Shown: positions 9,306 through 18,132 of the stretch, one piece after another | Layout of the letters: each line of letters opens with the position of its first letter | Position numbering within the stretch: the first letter of the stretch is position 1 | Source of the DNA: JADCRZ01 sp037718865 | Lineage (GTDB): Bacteria; Bacteroidota; Bacteroidia; Chitinophagales; Chitinophagaceae | Length of the DNA: 64,000 bases | Reading direction: 5' to 3' | Assembly (NCBI GenBank): GCA_037718865.1 | Contig: JBBJMP010000026.1 | Span: forward strand, 1-64,000 | Made by a program: the position numbers and the translations under genes | The notes under the pieces: generated by a model | What the model was told of the DNA's origin: nothing | Database searches by the model: none | Seen by the model: only the letters and a program-made list of their open reading frames with translations

Positions 9306-10808
9306 ATGAAAAGCTCCCCTTTCGGTAATGCATTTTATCTGCTGCTATTTTTCTGTACGGCCTTTTTTGCGGGATTTAAAGAAAAGAAAATTCCGGGAGG
9401 CTTTCAACTAACACAGGGGGCTGCCGAAACCAATAATGGTAAAGCGCCTCCAAAATATAATGTGTTGTTTATAGCCGTTGACGATCTGCGGCCGGAGCTG
9501 AATTGTTACGGGAGCACCCACATAAAATCGCCGAATATAGATAAGCTTGCAGCCGGCGGTCTCATATTCAACCGGGCTTATTGCCAGCAGGCCGTTTGCT
9601 CCCCTTCGCGAACCAGTTTGCTAACCGGCATGCGCCCCGATGCCACCCGTATCTATGACTTGCAAACGCATTTCCGCAATACGATTCCTGATGTAGTTAC
9701 CCTGCCGCAGCATTTCAAAAACAACGGGTATTATTCTGTGGGAATGGGTAAGCTATTTCATGGCAATTTACAGGATGAAAGGTCATGGAGTGAGCCCTGG
9801 TGGCAGCCTAAGACAAAAAGTGGTTTAGGGTATATGAAAGAGGAAAATATATTACTCGATAAAGGAGCAAAAGGCAGAGGGCCTGCCTTTGAAGAGGCAG
9901 ACATGCCGGATTCTGCTTATAAAGATGGTAAGATAGCCGATCGCGCCATTCAAACCCTCCAACGGATAAAAGATAAACCGTTTTTTCTTGGCGTGGGTTT
10001 TTCCAAACCCCATTTGCCGTTTGTGGCGCCAAAAAAATATTGGGACATGTACGACCCAGTGAAGATTAAATTGCCCGACACCAGCAAGCCGGTTAATGTT
10101 CCCTCAATTGCCCTAAGCAACTGGGGCGAACTAAGAGCTTATAAAGACATCCCGTCCAAAGGACCGCTCAGCCCGGAGCAGTCCAGGCAACTGAGGCATG
10201 GGTATTATGCCTGCGTAAGCCATATGGACGCCCAGGTTGGGAAGGTGCTGGATGAATTGAAGCGGCTGGGTTTAGATAAAAATACGATCGTAATACTTTG
10301 GGGCGACCACGGCTGGAAGCTGGGTGATTACGGTGACTGGTGCAAGCATACCAATTTTGAACTGGATGCCAATGCGGCGTTGATTTTGAGAGCGCCTGAA
10401 ATGAAATCCAAAGGCAGGAAGACAGATGCCCTGGTTGAATTCGTGGATATTTACCCTTCCTTATGTGAATTGGCCGGAATTCCTTTGCCAACACATTTAC
10501 AAGGCAGCAGTTTCATGCCGTTACTGAACAACCCTTCCGAAAAAGGCAAATCAGTGGCCTTAACCCAATACCCTCGTGGGGGTGGCATGATGGGTTATTC
10601 CATGCGCACCGACCGATACCGTTTTACCAGTTGGCAGAAAAAGGATGACTGGCAGCAAACGACTGCCCTGGAACTATATGACCATCAGAAAGATCCGGGC
10701 GAAAAAATAAACCTGGCCAACCAGCCAGAATATGCCAAATTGGTAGGTGAGTTAAGCAGTCAACTAAAGAAAGAATGGCAACATAGTTTACAGGGTAAGC
10801 AGTTGTAA
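9306..10808 (+). CDS. Sulfatase, iduronate-2-sulfatase-like
   Basis: 500 residues from ATG 9306 (MKSSPFGNAFYLLLFFCTAF, signal-peptide-like); an upstream ATG at 9276 adds ten residues. NVLFIAVDDLRPELNCYG and VCSPSRTSLLTGMRPD carry the metal-binding Asp pair and the formylglycine Cys. PDVVTLPQHFKNNGY, GMGKLFHG, GFSKPHLPFVAPKKYWDMY and LWGDHGWKLGDYGDWCKHTN are typical of the iduronate-2-sulfatase-like group. Predicted to remove sulfate esters from a polysaccharide outside the cytoplasm. The true substrate in this cluster is unknown. Confidence 0.9.
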   Translation: MKSSPFGNAFYLLLFFCTAFFAGFKEKKIPGGFQLTQGAAETNNGKAPPKYNVLFIAVDDLRPELNCYGSTHIKSPNIDKLAAGGLIFNRAYCQQAVCSPSRTSLLTGMRPDATRIYDLQTHFRNTIPDVVTLPQHFKNNGYYSVGMGKLFHGNLQDERSWSEPWWQPKTKSGLGYMKEENILLDKGAKGRGPAFEEADMPDSAYKDGKIADRAIQTLQRIKDKPFFLGVGFSKPHLPFVAPKKYWDMYDPVKIKLPDTSKPVNVPSIALSNWGELRAYKDIPSKGPLSPEQSRQLRHGYYACVSHMDAQVGKVLDELKRLGLDKNTIVILWGDHGWKLGDYGDWCKHTNFELDANAALILRAPEMKSKGRKTDALVEFVDIYPSLCELAGIPLPTHLQGSSFMPLLNNPSEKGKSVALTQYPRGGGMMGYSMRTDRYRFTSWQKKDDWQQTTALELYDHQKDPGEKINLANQPEYAKLVGELSSQLKKEWQHSLQGKQL

Positions 10809-11014
10809 AACTGTTTGTACGAGGAATTTGTTTTTAAATTTTTAATCTATGCTATCAAAATTAAAATGCCGCCCTTTTTGATGTCCTAAGCAGCTTGTTT
10901 CTGGTTTGGTCTTTTTATGCTTCCAGAATGGGATCTTTTTAACCCTAACCGTCCGAAAACGAATGAAGGCAGTGAAAGCGAATAAGGCGTAAAAAAATAA
11001 GATACATATCATCC

Positions 11015-12481
11015 ATGAAAAAAACTTCAGAACACAAGGTCTTTGTCTGTTTTATTATCATCACGTTCTTAGTGAAGATTTCTTCAGCTCAGACGAACAC
11101 ATTAAAAAAACAAGACACTCCTCCCAATATTATTATGCTCTTTGTTGATGATCTTGGCTGGAAAGACCTGGACTGCTATGGAAGCCGATTTTATGAAACA
11201 CCTCATATAGACAGTCTTGCCAAACAGGGGATAAGGTTTACCAATGCCTATTCAGCTTGTAATGTTTGCTCGCCTTCCAGGGCAAGTTTGCTTACCGGTA
11301 AAAATCCGGCCAGGTTACACATCACAGACTGGATACAGGGACATGAAAAACCATATGCCAGATTATTGCCTCCAAACTGGACCCGATTTCTTCCGCTTGA
11401 AGAAACGACCATTGCGGAAGTGCTGAAAAAGAAAAATTATGCGACAGCTTCCATTGGTAAGTGGCATTTGGGAGATGATATCAGGTATTATCCCGAACAC
11501 CAGGGTTTTGACCTGAATATTGGGGGAAATTACCTGGGCAGCCCTCCTTCTTACTTTTCTCCTTATCGTATGCCGAGATTGAAAGACGGACCAAAGGGTG
11601 AATATCTTACCGACCGGCTGACGGATGAGGCTATGAAATTTATCAGGGAAAAGAAAGACAATCCGTTCTTTGTGTACCTGTCTTATTATGCGGTTCACGT
11701 TCCCCTGCAAGGCAAACCAGAAGATGTTTCTTCTTTTAAGGCAAAGGATAACCCTGAGCCTAACCAACGAAATGCCGTGTATGCAGCTGTTATAAAAAGT
11801 GTAGATGAAAATGTTGGCAGGATTACCAGGCTGGTTGACGAGTTGGATCTTTCAAATAATACCCTTATTATTTTTATGAGTGATAATGGCGGAATTGTCG
11901 GAGTTAAAAACCGGATCACCTCAAATTTACCATTAAGGGAAGGTAAGGGCACCAGTTATGAGGGTGGAGTTCGAATACCCCTTATTGTAAAATGGAAAGG
12001 AAGGATCAAAGAGAATATCATTTGCGATGTACCGGTGATCCACACCGATTTTTTTCCAACTGTTGCTGAATTAACCGGATCCGACATCACGGGTATCCGT
12101 AATATTGACGGTGTTACCATTACGCCTTTATTATTTGGCGGCAATCAGTTAAAAAGGGATGAACTTTACTGGCACTATCCCCATTATCACACTGAAGGAG
12201 CCACTCCTTTCAGTGCTGTCCGGAAGGGTGATTGGAAGTTGATTTATTACTATGAAACTTTAAAGATGGAACTCTTTAATATAAAGGCTGACCCGGGAGA
12301 GTTGAATGATCTGGCTACAAAACAGCCTGAGATGGCTAAAACATTGTATGAAAAAATAAAAAGCTGGAAACAGAAACTGGGCGCGCAGGATCCGGTGCCA
12401 AATCCCGCCTATGATCCGTTAAGAGTGAATGAGGGACGAAACGCGCAACGTGTAGTGGTTGATTCCTTGTCGATCGAGTAA
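11015..12481 (+). CDS. Sulfatase, arylsulfatase-type
   Basis: 488 residues with an N-terminal signal ending near SSAQ. NIIMLFVDDLGWKDLDCYGS and NVCSPSRASLLTGKNPARLH give the metal site and the formylglycine Cys (residue 85). ASIGKWHLGDD, FVYLSYYAVHVPLQG, FMSDNGGI and LREGKGTSYEGGVRIPLIVK complete the sulfatase signature set. It is separated from the preceding sulfatase by 206 bp, so it may have its own promoter. The next gene is convergent. Subfamily is not certain; it looks like the large exo-sulfatase group common in Bacteroidota glycan clusters. Confidence 0.9.
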   Translation: MKKTSEHKVFVCFIIITFLVKISSAQTNTLKKQDTPPNIIMLFVDDLGWKDLDCYGSRFYETPHIDSLAKQGIRFTNAYSACNVCSPSRASLLTGKNPARLHITDWIQGHEKPYARLLPPNWTRFLPLEETTIAEVLKKKNYATASIGKWHLGDDIRYYPEHQGFDLNIGGNYLGSPPSYFSPYRMPRLKDGPKGEYLTDRLTDEAMKFIREKKDNPFFVYLSYYAVHVPLQGKPEDVSSFKAKDNPEPNQRNAVYAAVIKSVDENVGRITRLVDELDLSNNTLIIFMSDNGGIVGVKNRITSNLPLREGKGTSYEGGVRIPLIVKWKGRIKENIICDVPVIHTDFFPTVAELTGSDITGIRNIDGVTITPLLFGGNQLKRDELYWHYPHYHTEGATPFSAVRKGDWKLIYYYETLKMELFNIKADPGELNDLATKQPEMAKTLYEKIKSWKQKLGAQDPVPNPAYDPLRVNEGRNAQRVVVDSLSIE

Positions 12482-12517
12482 AGTATCCAATAATATTTAC
12501 CTGTATAGTATGATTAA

Positions 12518-13990
12518 TTAATCTTTCGTTTTTTTATTAACAGGTGTACCCGGATCTATAGGTATGGTTCCGGCACGCAAAAGTTCAGCAAGTTCATCCC
12601 TTGTCTTCGCATATTCCCTTTTGCCTGACAAGTTGGTTATTTCACCCGGATCGTTCTGCTCATCGTATAATTCTACACCGGCCTTTCCCTCATCCCACTC
12701 CGTAAACCGCCAACGTTCGGTTCGCATGCTTCTCCCCATAAGTTTTTGTCGCTGCACTTGCGTAATGGCAGGCTTTTTCCATGCGGCATCCGGATTTTTG
12801 AGAAGGGGAACAAGGCTTGTACCCGAAAGGGTTTTAGATACAGTCAAACCACATAATTCGGCAAGGGTCGGATACAGATCAACTAACTCCACTGTTCGTG
12901 GCGATGCAATGCCTTTAACCCCTCCCGGAACGGATATGATAAGCGGAACCCTTGCTGAATTTTCAAATAAACTTTGTTTCATCCATTGTCCATGCCGGCT
13001 TAGGTTATAACCATGGTCGCCCCATAAAACAATTATGGTGTTATCCGCTAATTTAAGTGGATCTAAAGCTTCCAAAACTCTTCCCACCTGCGCATCCATA
13101 AAAGAGATACATGCATAATAAGCCCGGATGGCCTCTTTCCGCTTCTCCTTGTCCAAACCCCAGTCAGGAGGTTTGGTAAAAAAAGCTGCATCAGGTATAT
13201 CATTCAGATCATCGGCAGGTTCAACAGGTAAAGAAATGTTATCGATAGGATACATATCAAAATATTTCTTTGGAGCTACATAAGGCGAATGGGGGCGAAA
13301 AAAACCTATTGCAAGAAAAAAAGGTCTATCCTTATTTTGCCTCAGCAATGTAATGGCTTCTGTAGCTACTTTTCCATCCGTTTGTTCTTCATCGGTACCT
13401 TCAGCCGCCAGGATAGCAAGCGTATTTCCCAATCCTCTTTTGGGAAGTAAATTGTTTATTAAAGCTTCTTCAGTCTTATCTCTTCCGATAGGATTAAACC
13501 TTTGCACCCATGAAAGAGAATCGTCCATTCCGTTTGTGCCAATATCCTTTGGAACTCCATAATGGTATAGCTTACCTACCCGTGCAGTGTGATAACCGTT
13601 TTTCATAAAATGTTGCGGTAATGTTACTACGTCCGGTATTGTTTTCCGGAAGAACGTAGCATTTTCATACACCTGGATAACATCGGGTCTTAAGCCGGTC
13701 ATTACCGAAGCCCTGCTTGGATTACATAAAGGAAACTGACAATATGCGCGGTTGAACTGTACACCCCTTTTTGCAAGTCTGTCAAGATTTGGTGTTTTAA
13801 CTAACGGATGGCCATAATTGCTTAAATCAGTATTTAAATCGTCAACAGCAATAAAGAGTACGTTATAATTTTTCTTTTGAAGCCTCGCCATGCGACGATC
13901 CGTAAAACCGGCAATGCAAGTAGTCATGATGAGCACAATAATGCTCATATATAGCATCAGTTTATTAGGGAAGAAATAATACTTATTCAT
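12518..13990 (-). CDS. Sulfatase, iduronate-2-sulfatase-like (opposite strand)
   Basis: 490 residues, the only minus-strand sulfatase in the cluster. After a hydrophobic N-terminus come NVLFIAVDDLNTDLSNYGHP and PLCNPSRASVMTGLRPD, with the formylglycine Cys at residue 89 in a CNPSR version of the motif. PDVVTLPQHFMKNGYHTARV, GKLYHYG, GFFRPHSPYVAPKKYFDMYP and LWGDHGYNLSRHGQWMKQSL match the same subgroup as the 9306 gene. It ends 36 bp from the convergent sulfatase and is divergent from the 14256 gene across a 265-bp intergenic region that should hold both promoters. Confidence 0.9.
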   Translation of the reverse strand: MNKYYFFPNKLMLYMSIIVLIMTTCIAGFTDRRMARLQKKNYNVLFIAVDDLNTDLSNYGHPLVKTPNLDRLAKRGVQFNRAYCQFPLCNPSRASVMTGLRPDVIQVYENATFFRKTIPDVVTLPQHFMKNGYHTARVGKLYHYGVPKDIGTNGMDDSLSWVQRFNPIGRDKTEEALINNLLPKRGLGNTLAILAAEGTDEEQTDGKVATEAITLLRQNKDRPFFLAIGFFRPHSPYVAPKKYFDMYPIDNISLPVEPADDLNDIPDAAFFTKPPDWGLDKEKRKEAIRAYYACISFMDAQVGRVLEALDPLKLADNTIIVLWGDHGYNLSRHGQWMKQSLFENSARVPLIISVPGGVKGIASPRTVELVDLYPTLAELCGLTVSKTLSGTSLVPLLKNPDAAWKKPAITQVQRQKLMGRSMRTERWRFTEWDEGKAGVELYDEQNDPGEITNLSGKREYAKTRDELAELLRAGTIPIDPGTPVNKKTKD

Positions 13991-14255
13991 ATCAGGTTAA
14001 TGCGTTTTTATGTATGTAATTTATCTTCTCAGGTTACGAGAAATAAGCGATCACCTTTTAACCCCTTTAATCGCTTAAAGGTATTGTATTTCCTTTCTCC
14101 TCTACCCAACTTCTTAATGGCCGATGGACGCAGATGTGCCCGGCTTTGCCGTTCATCAGATGGTGAGAGATGGAGAAAGGCCGGTAATTTTAACTATTGG
14201 TTAATAATTAAAAAAATAATAGCTTACTGAATGATTCGAGCTAATTCTAAAAGAC

Positions 14256-15698
14256 ATGATTCAGAAAAAAAATATTTTGATTTTTGTACTATTTCTGATA
14301 AGCGGTAGCTGGGCTTTTAAACCGGAGCATACAAAGCAGTTTACTCTGGTTGTTCAGGGCAAACCCAATAAACCTAATATTATTTTTATCCTGGCCGATG
14401 ATTTGGGCTATGGCGATTTAGGCTGCTACGGCCAGCAAAAAATAAAAACCCCAAACCTGGATAAAATGGCTAAGGCCGGCATGCGGTTTACGCAGTTCTA
14501 TGCCGGCTCTACGGTTTGCGCCCCTTCGCGCGCGAGCCTCATGACGGGTAAACATACGGGCCATAATCTTATCAGGGGCAACGGTGAGGTACCCTTACGC
14601 CAGACCGATACCATTCTACCCCAACTGTTAAAAAAGCAGGGGTACGTTACCGGTATGGTAGGTAAATGGGGATTAGGATTAAAAGGCACTTCCGGAGAGC
14701 CCGAACGGAAAGGCTGGGATTATTTTACGGGTTACCTGCATCACCGGGAAGGGCATTTCCAGCAGGCTGATTCCGTCTGGAAATTGATGAACGGCGTCAG
14801 CCGGAAAATGCCTGTTTCCAAGACCGATTACGTAAACGAAATTTTTGCAAAGTCTGCACTTGATTTCATTGATCAAAATAAAAAAAATCCTTTCTACCTC
14901 TACGTGGCTTTTACCTTGCCGCACGCGGAACTCAAAGTACAGGACCGCTATTTAAGACAATATCAGCAGCCCGACGGACAAAGTGTATTTACCCCGGAGA
15001 CGGCTCATCCTGCTGGCCAGCACTACGGACCCCAGCCTTTTCCCAAAGCCGCTTATGCCGCTATGGTAACCAGTGTAGATGATTATGTGAGTTGGATACT
15101 GAGGAAACTGGCTGAATCCGGTTTAGAGGAAAACACGATCGTATTCTTTTCCAGCGACAACGGCACACACGTGGAGGGCGGGCGTACCCTGAAGGATGCT
15201 ACTGAATTCTTTAGAAGCTCAGGCGCTCTGCGTGGGGTAAAACGTGATTTGTACGAAGGAGGCATCAGGGTTCCATTTCTTGCCTATTGGAAAAATACCA
15301 TAAAACCCAACACCACCAGTACCTATGTGGGTGCTTTCTGGGATATAATGCCCACCCTAAGCGCTTTAGCGGGCGGCCAATCACCGGCCGGAACCGATGG
15401 TATCTCCTTTGTGCCCGCGCTTTTGAGCCAAAAAAATCAGCCGAAACACGAAAGCCTATACTGGGAGTTTTATGAACAGGGCTTTAAACAGGCCGTCAGA
15501 AAAAGCGAGTGGAAAGCGATCCGGTTTTATAAAAACGGCCAACCGGAACGTACGGAATTGTATGATCTAAAAAAGGATTTGCGTGAAGAGCAAAACCTGG
15601 CGGCTTCTATGCCCGGACGGGTTAAGGCTTTGGAAGCGATTATGGATAAGGAACATATACAATCCGAACATCCGCTATTTCAACTGGTACAGCGATAA
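14256..15698 (+). CDS. Arylsulfatase
   Basis: 480 residues. A signal-like N-terminus leads into NIIFILADDLGYGDLGCYGQ and VCAPSRASLMTGKHTGHN (formylglycine Cys at residue 88). VGKWGLG, AFTLPHAELK, FFSSDNGTHVEGG and LRGVKRDLYEGGIRVPFLAY fit bacterial arylsulfatases. The C-terminus ELYDLKKDLREEQNLA is the usual end domain. The beta-helix gene starts 15 bp after the stop, so the two are probably co-transcribed and work on one substrate. Confidence 0.9.
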   Translation: MIQKKNILIFVLFLISGSWAFKPEHTKQFTLVVQGKPNKPNIIFILADDLGYGDLGCYGQQKIKTPNLDKMAKAGMRFTQFYAGSTVCAPSRASLMTGKHTGHNLIRGNGEVPLRQTDTILPQLLKKQGYVTGMVGKWGLGLKGTSGEPERKGWDYFTGYLHHREGHFQQADSVWKLMNGVSRKMPVSKTDYVNEIFAKSALDFIDQNKKNPFYLYVAFTLPHAELKVQDRYLRQYQQPDGQSVFTPETAHPAGQHYGPQPFPKAAYAAMVTSVDDYVSWILRKLAESGLEENTIVFFSSDNGTHVEGGRTLKDATEFFRSSGALRGVKRDLYEGGIRVPFLAYWKNTIKPNTTSTYVGAFWDIMPTLSALAGGQSPAGTDGISFVPALLSQKNQPKHESLYWEFYEQGFKQAVRKSEWKAIRFYKNGQPERTELYDLKKDLREEQNLAASMPGRVKALEAIMDKEHIQSEHPLFQLVQR

Positions 15699-15712
15699 GT
15701 TAATAATACGAC

Positions 15713-17785
15713 ATGATATCCGTAAAAATATTGCCTTTATTTTTTTCTTTCGTTTTTCACCAGTTGCCGGCCCAGGATCAGATACAATATTATGTATCGC
15801 CCCATGGTAAATCAACGGCCGACGGCACCAGTGCGGCTACGCCGTTCGCTTCCCTCGAAACCGCCCAACAAGCCATCAGGCGGTTAAAGCAAGCTGGTGA
15901 GCTAACAAAACCGGTTGTTGTAAATATGCTTGGGGGCACTTACAACCTGGAGAAACCGGTTGTTTTTACTGAAGAAGATGGCGGCGCTGAAGATACGCCC
16001 ATTACCTATCAGGCCTATCAGGAGGGGGAAGTCATCATCAGCGGTGGAAAAACAATTACCGGCTGGAAGCCTTTCAAAAATGGCCTTTGGATGACAAGGC
16101 TTCCTAAAGTCAATAAAGGTCAATGGCAGTTTCGCCAGCTCTATGTAAACGGAACTTTGCGTCAACGGGCCCGCACGCCCAACCAGGGCTTCTTGCGGGT
16201 TAAAGGTTTTCCGGACGGCGGTCCCGAAGTCCATTACCACACCGATTGCCAGCGCTTTGAATTTGCCGAAGGTGGCCTGAACCCCCAGTGGACAAACCTT
16301 ACAGACGTTGAAGTCATCGTATATCACTTCTGGACCGATTCACATTTACCTATTCAATCCATTGACGCCAAAAGCCGCATTGTAACGTTTCAGCACAAGG
16401 CCGGCAAAGTTTTTACCAATGATTTTACTAAAGAAGGCGCCCGTTATGTTGTGGAGAACTTGTGGGAGGCATTGGATGCCCCAGGCGAATGGTACCTGAA
16501 CAAAAAGACGGGCATCCTTTATTACTATCCCATGCCTGGGGAAGATTTGATCAAGGTGGAAGTTGTTGCCCCGGTTGCTCCTGAATTGCTCCGCCTGGAA
16601 GGCAAACCTACCGAACGCAAACCGGTAACTTACCTTAATTTTAAAGGGCTCATTTTTCAGTATGCCCATTTTGAATTACCGGCCGGCAATTCTAACGATA
16701 AACAAGGCTCCGCCAGTGTTCCGGCCGCCATTACATTGAAAGGAGCACAGAACTGCATCTTCGAGCGTTGCCGGGTACGGAACCTGGGTACATTTGCATT
16801 TGATATTTTAGACGGCTCGCAGCACAACCAGATAAAGCATTGCGATTTGAGTTACCTGGGGGCCGGCGGCATAAGGCTGAACGGCGGTACCGAAAAGGAC
16901 CATCCGCTGCTGCGCACAGCCTACAACCAGGTTATCGATAATATCTTGCATCATTACGGCGAAATCTTCCCCTCGGCGGTAGGCATGCTGCTGATGAATG
17001 CCGGCAACAACGAGATAGCTCACAATGAAATCCATCACGGCTGGTACACTGGCATTTCAGTAGGATGGGTCTGGGGCTACCGACGCAGCACCAGTATCCA
17101 TAATACGATTGCCTACAACCACATCCATGACATAGGCCAAACAGGTCTGCTTTCGGATATGGGTGGCATTTACACCCTGGGCGTATCACCAGGCACCGTT
17201 ATCCGGAACAATATCATCCACGACATTAACGCCAATCACTACGGAGGCTGGGGAATGTATCACGACGAAGGCAGCACCCATTTGCTGGTCGAAAATAATA
17301 TTGTCTATAACACTAAATTCGCTCCTTTCAATATACATTTCAGCAAGGAAGTAACCGTGCGCAATAATATTTTTGCCTTGGGAAAATTAGAGCAACTTAG
17401 CCGCGGCCGGGTAGAACCGCACAAGAGCGTCTTTTTCGAGAATAATATAATTTACTGGCGTGAGGGGGAACTGCTCAGCAAAAAATGGCAGGACCAGCCA
17501 TACAAATTCCATTTATCGGCTTTACGAGAGCCGCAGGAAATCACCAGCACATTCGACATGGATTACAATCTCTACTTTAATCCAACGGCTACCCTTGAAC
17601 AGGTTAAGTTTAACGGGCAAAGCTGGAGTGAGTGGCAACAGCGCGGTAAGGATGTCCATTCGCTGTACACTGACCCTATGTTCGTAGATGCGGGGGGTTT
17701 TGATTTCCGGCTACGTCCTGAATCACCCGCTTTCAAATTAGGTTTTCAACCCATAGATGTGAGTAAAGTGGGTGTACGGAAATGA
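15713..17785 (+). CDS. Right-handed parallel beta-helix protein (candidate lyase or glycosidase)
   Basis: 690 residues with a signal peptide (LFFSFVFHQLPAQDQ). It begins YYVSPHGKSTADGTSAATPF, the common opening of secreted parallel beta-helix enzymes. Repeated NxIxxN-type rungs are visible, for example YNQVIDNILHHYGEIFPSAV, NNEIAHNEIHHGWYTGISVG, NTIAYNHIHDIG and VIRNNIIHDINANHYGGWGM. The architecture is shared by polysaccharide lyases and some galactosidases; catalytic residues cannot be assigned by eye. It is the only candidate chain-cleaving enzyme beside the sulfatases, so it could release or trim the desulfated glycan (inference). Confidence 0.8.
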   Translation: MISVKILPLFFSFVFHQLPAQDQIQYYVSPHGKSTADGTSAATPFASLETAQQAIRRLKQAGELTKPVVVNMLGGTYNLEKPVVFTEEDGGAEDTPITYQAYQEGEVIISGGKTITGWKPFKNGLWMTRLPKVNKGQWQFRQLYVNGTLRQRARTPNQGFLRVKGFPDGGPEVHYHTDCQRFEFAEGGLNPQWTNLTDVEVIVYHFWTDSHLPIQSIDAKSRIVTFQHKAGKVFTNDFTKEGARYVVENLWEALDAPGEWYLNKKTGILYYYPMPGEDLIKVEVVAPVAPELLRLEGKPTERKPVTYLNFKGLIFQYAHFELPAGNSNDKQGSASVPAAITLKGAQNCIFERCRVRNLGTFAFDILDGSQHNQIKHCDLSYLGAGGIRLNGGTEKDHPLLRTAYNQVIDNILHHYGEIFPSAVGMLLMNAGNNEIAHNEIHHGWYTGISVGWVWGYRRSTSIHNTIAYNHIHDIGQTGLLSDMGGIYTLGVSPGTVIRNNIIHDINANHYGGWGMYHDEGSTHLLVENNIVYNTKFAPFNIHFSKEVTVRNNIFALGKLEQLSRGRVEPHKSVFFENNIIYWREGELLSKKWQDQPYKFHLSALREPQEITSTFDMDYNLYFNPTATLEQVKFNGQSWSEWQQRGKDVHSLYTDPMFVDAGGFDFRLRPESPAFKLGFQPIDVSKVGVRK

Positions 17786-17857
17786 AAAAAAACACTCAAT
17801 GCCGACCTGGGTACCTGATCTTTCAACAAATTTAAGGGTCTTGTTATTCATCTTCTC

Positions 17858-18112
17858 TTGTTGATAGTAAACAAGAGTAATGCCCAGCAACATCCCAATA
17901 TTGTTTTCATACTGTCTGATGATCATAGCGTACCTCATCTAGGTTGTTACGGAAGCCCGGGCATTCAAACTCCTAATCTTGACAAGTTCGCCCGGCCAGG
18001 AATGAGGTTTGATAAGATGTATGTAACTGCACCTCAATGTGTACCTTCCAGGGCCTCTTTAAAGCCCTCCGGTCTGATAAAGGAAAGTCAATTAATTGAA
18101 TGGAAAATTTAA
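17858..18112 (+). pseudogene. Truncated sulfatase stub
   Basis: After a signal-like stretch (LLLLIVNKSNAQQ; no ATG, only TTG) come NIVFILSDDHSVPHLGCYGS and PQCVPSRASL, the metal Asp pair and a formylglycine motif. About 70 codons in, just after the CVPSR motif near 18064, homology ends and unrelated sequence runs to a stop at 18112. All the rest of a roughly 450-residue enzyme is missing. It directly abuts the next full sulfatase (18133), consistent with deletion or recombination between sulfatase genes. Confidence 0.7.
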
Positions 18113-18132
18113 ACAATAATAATTTTAATAGC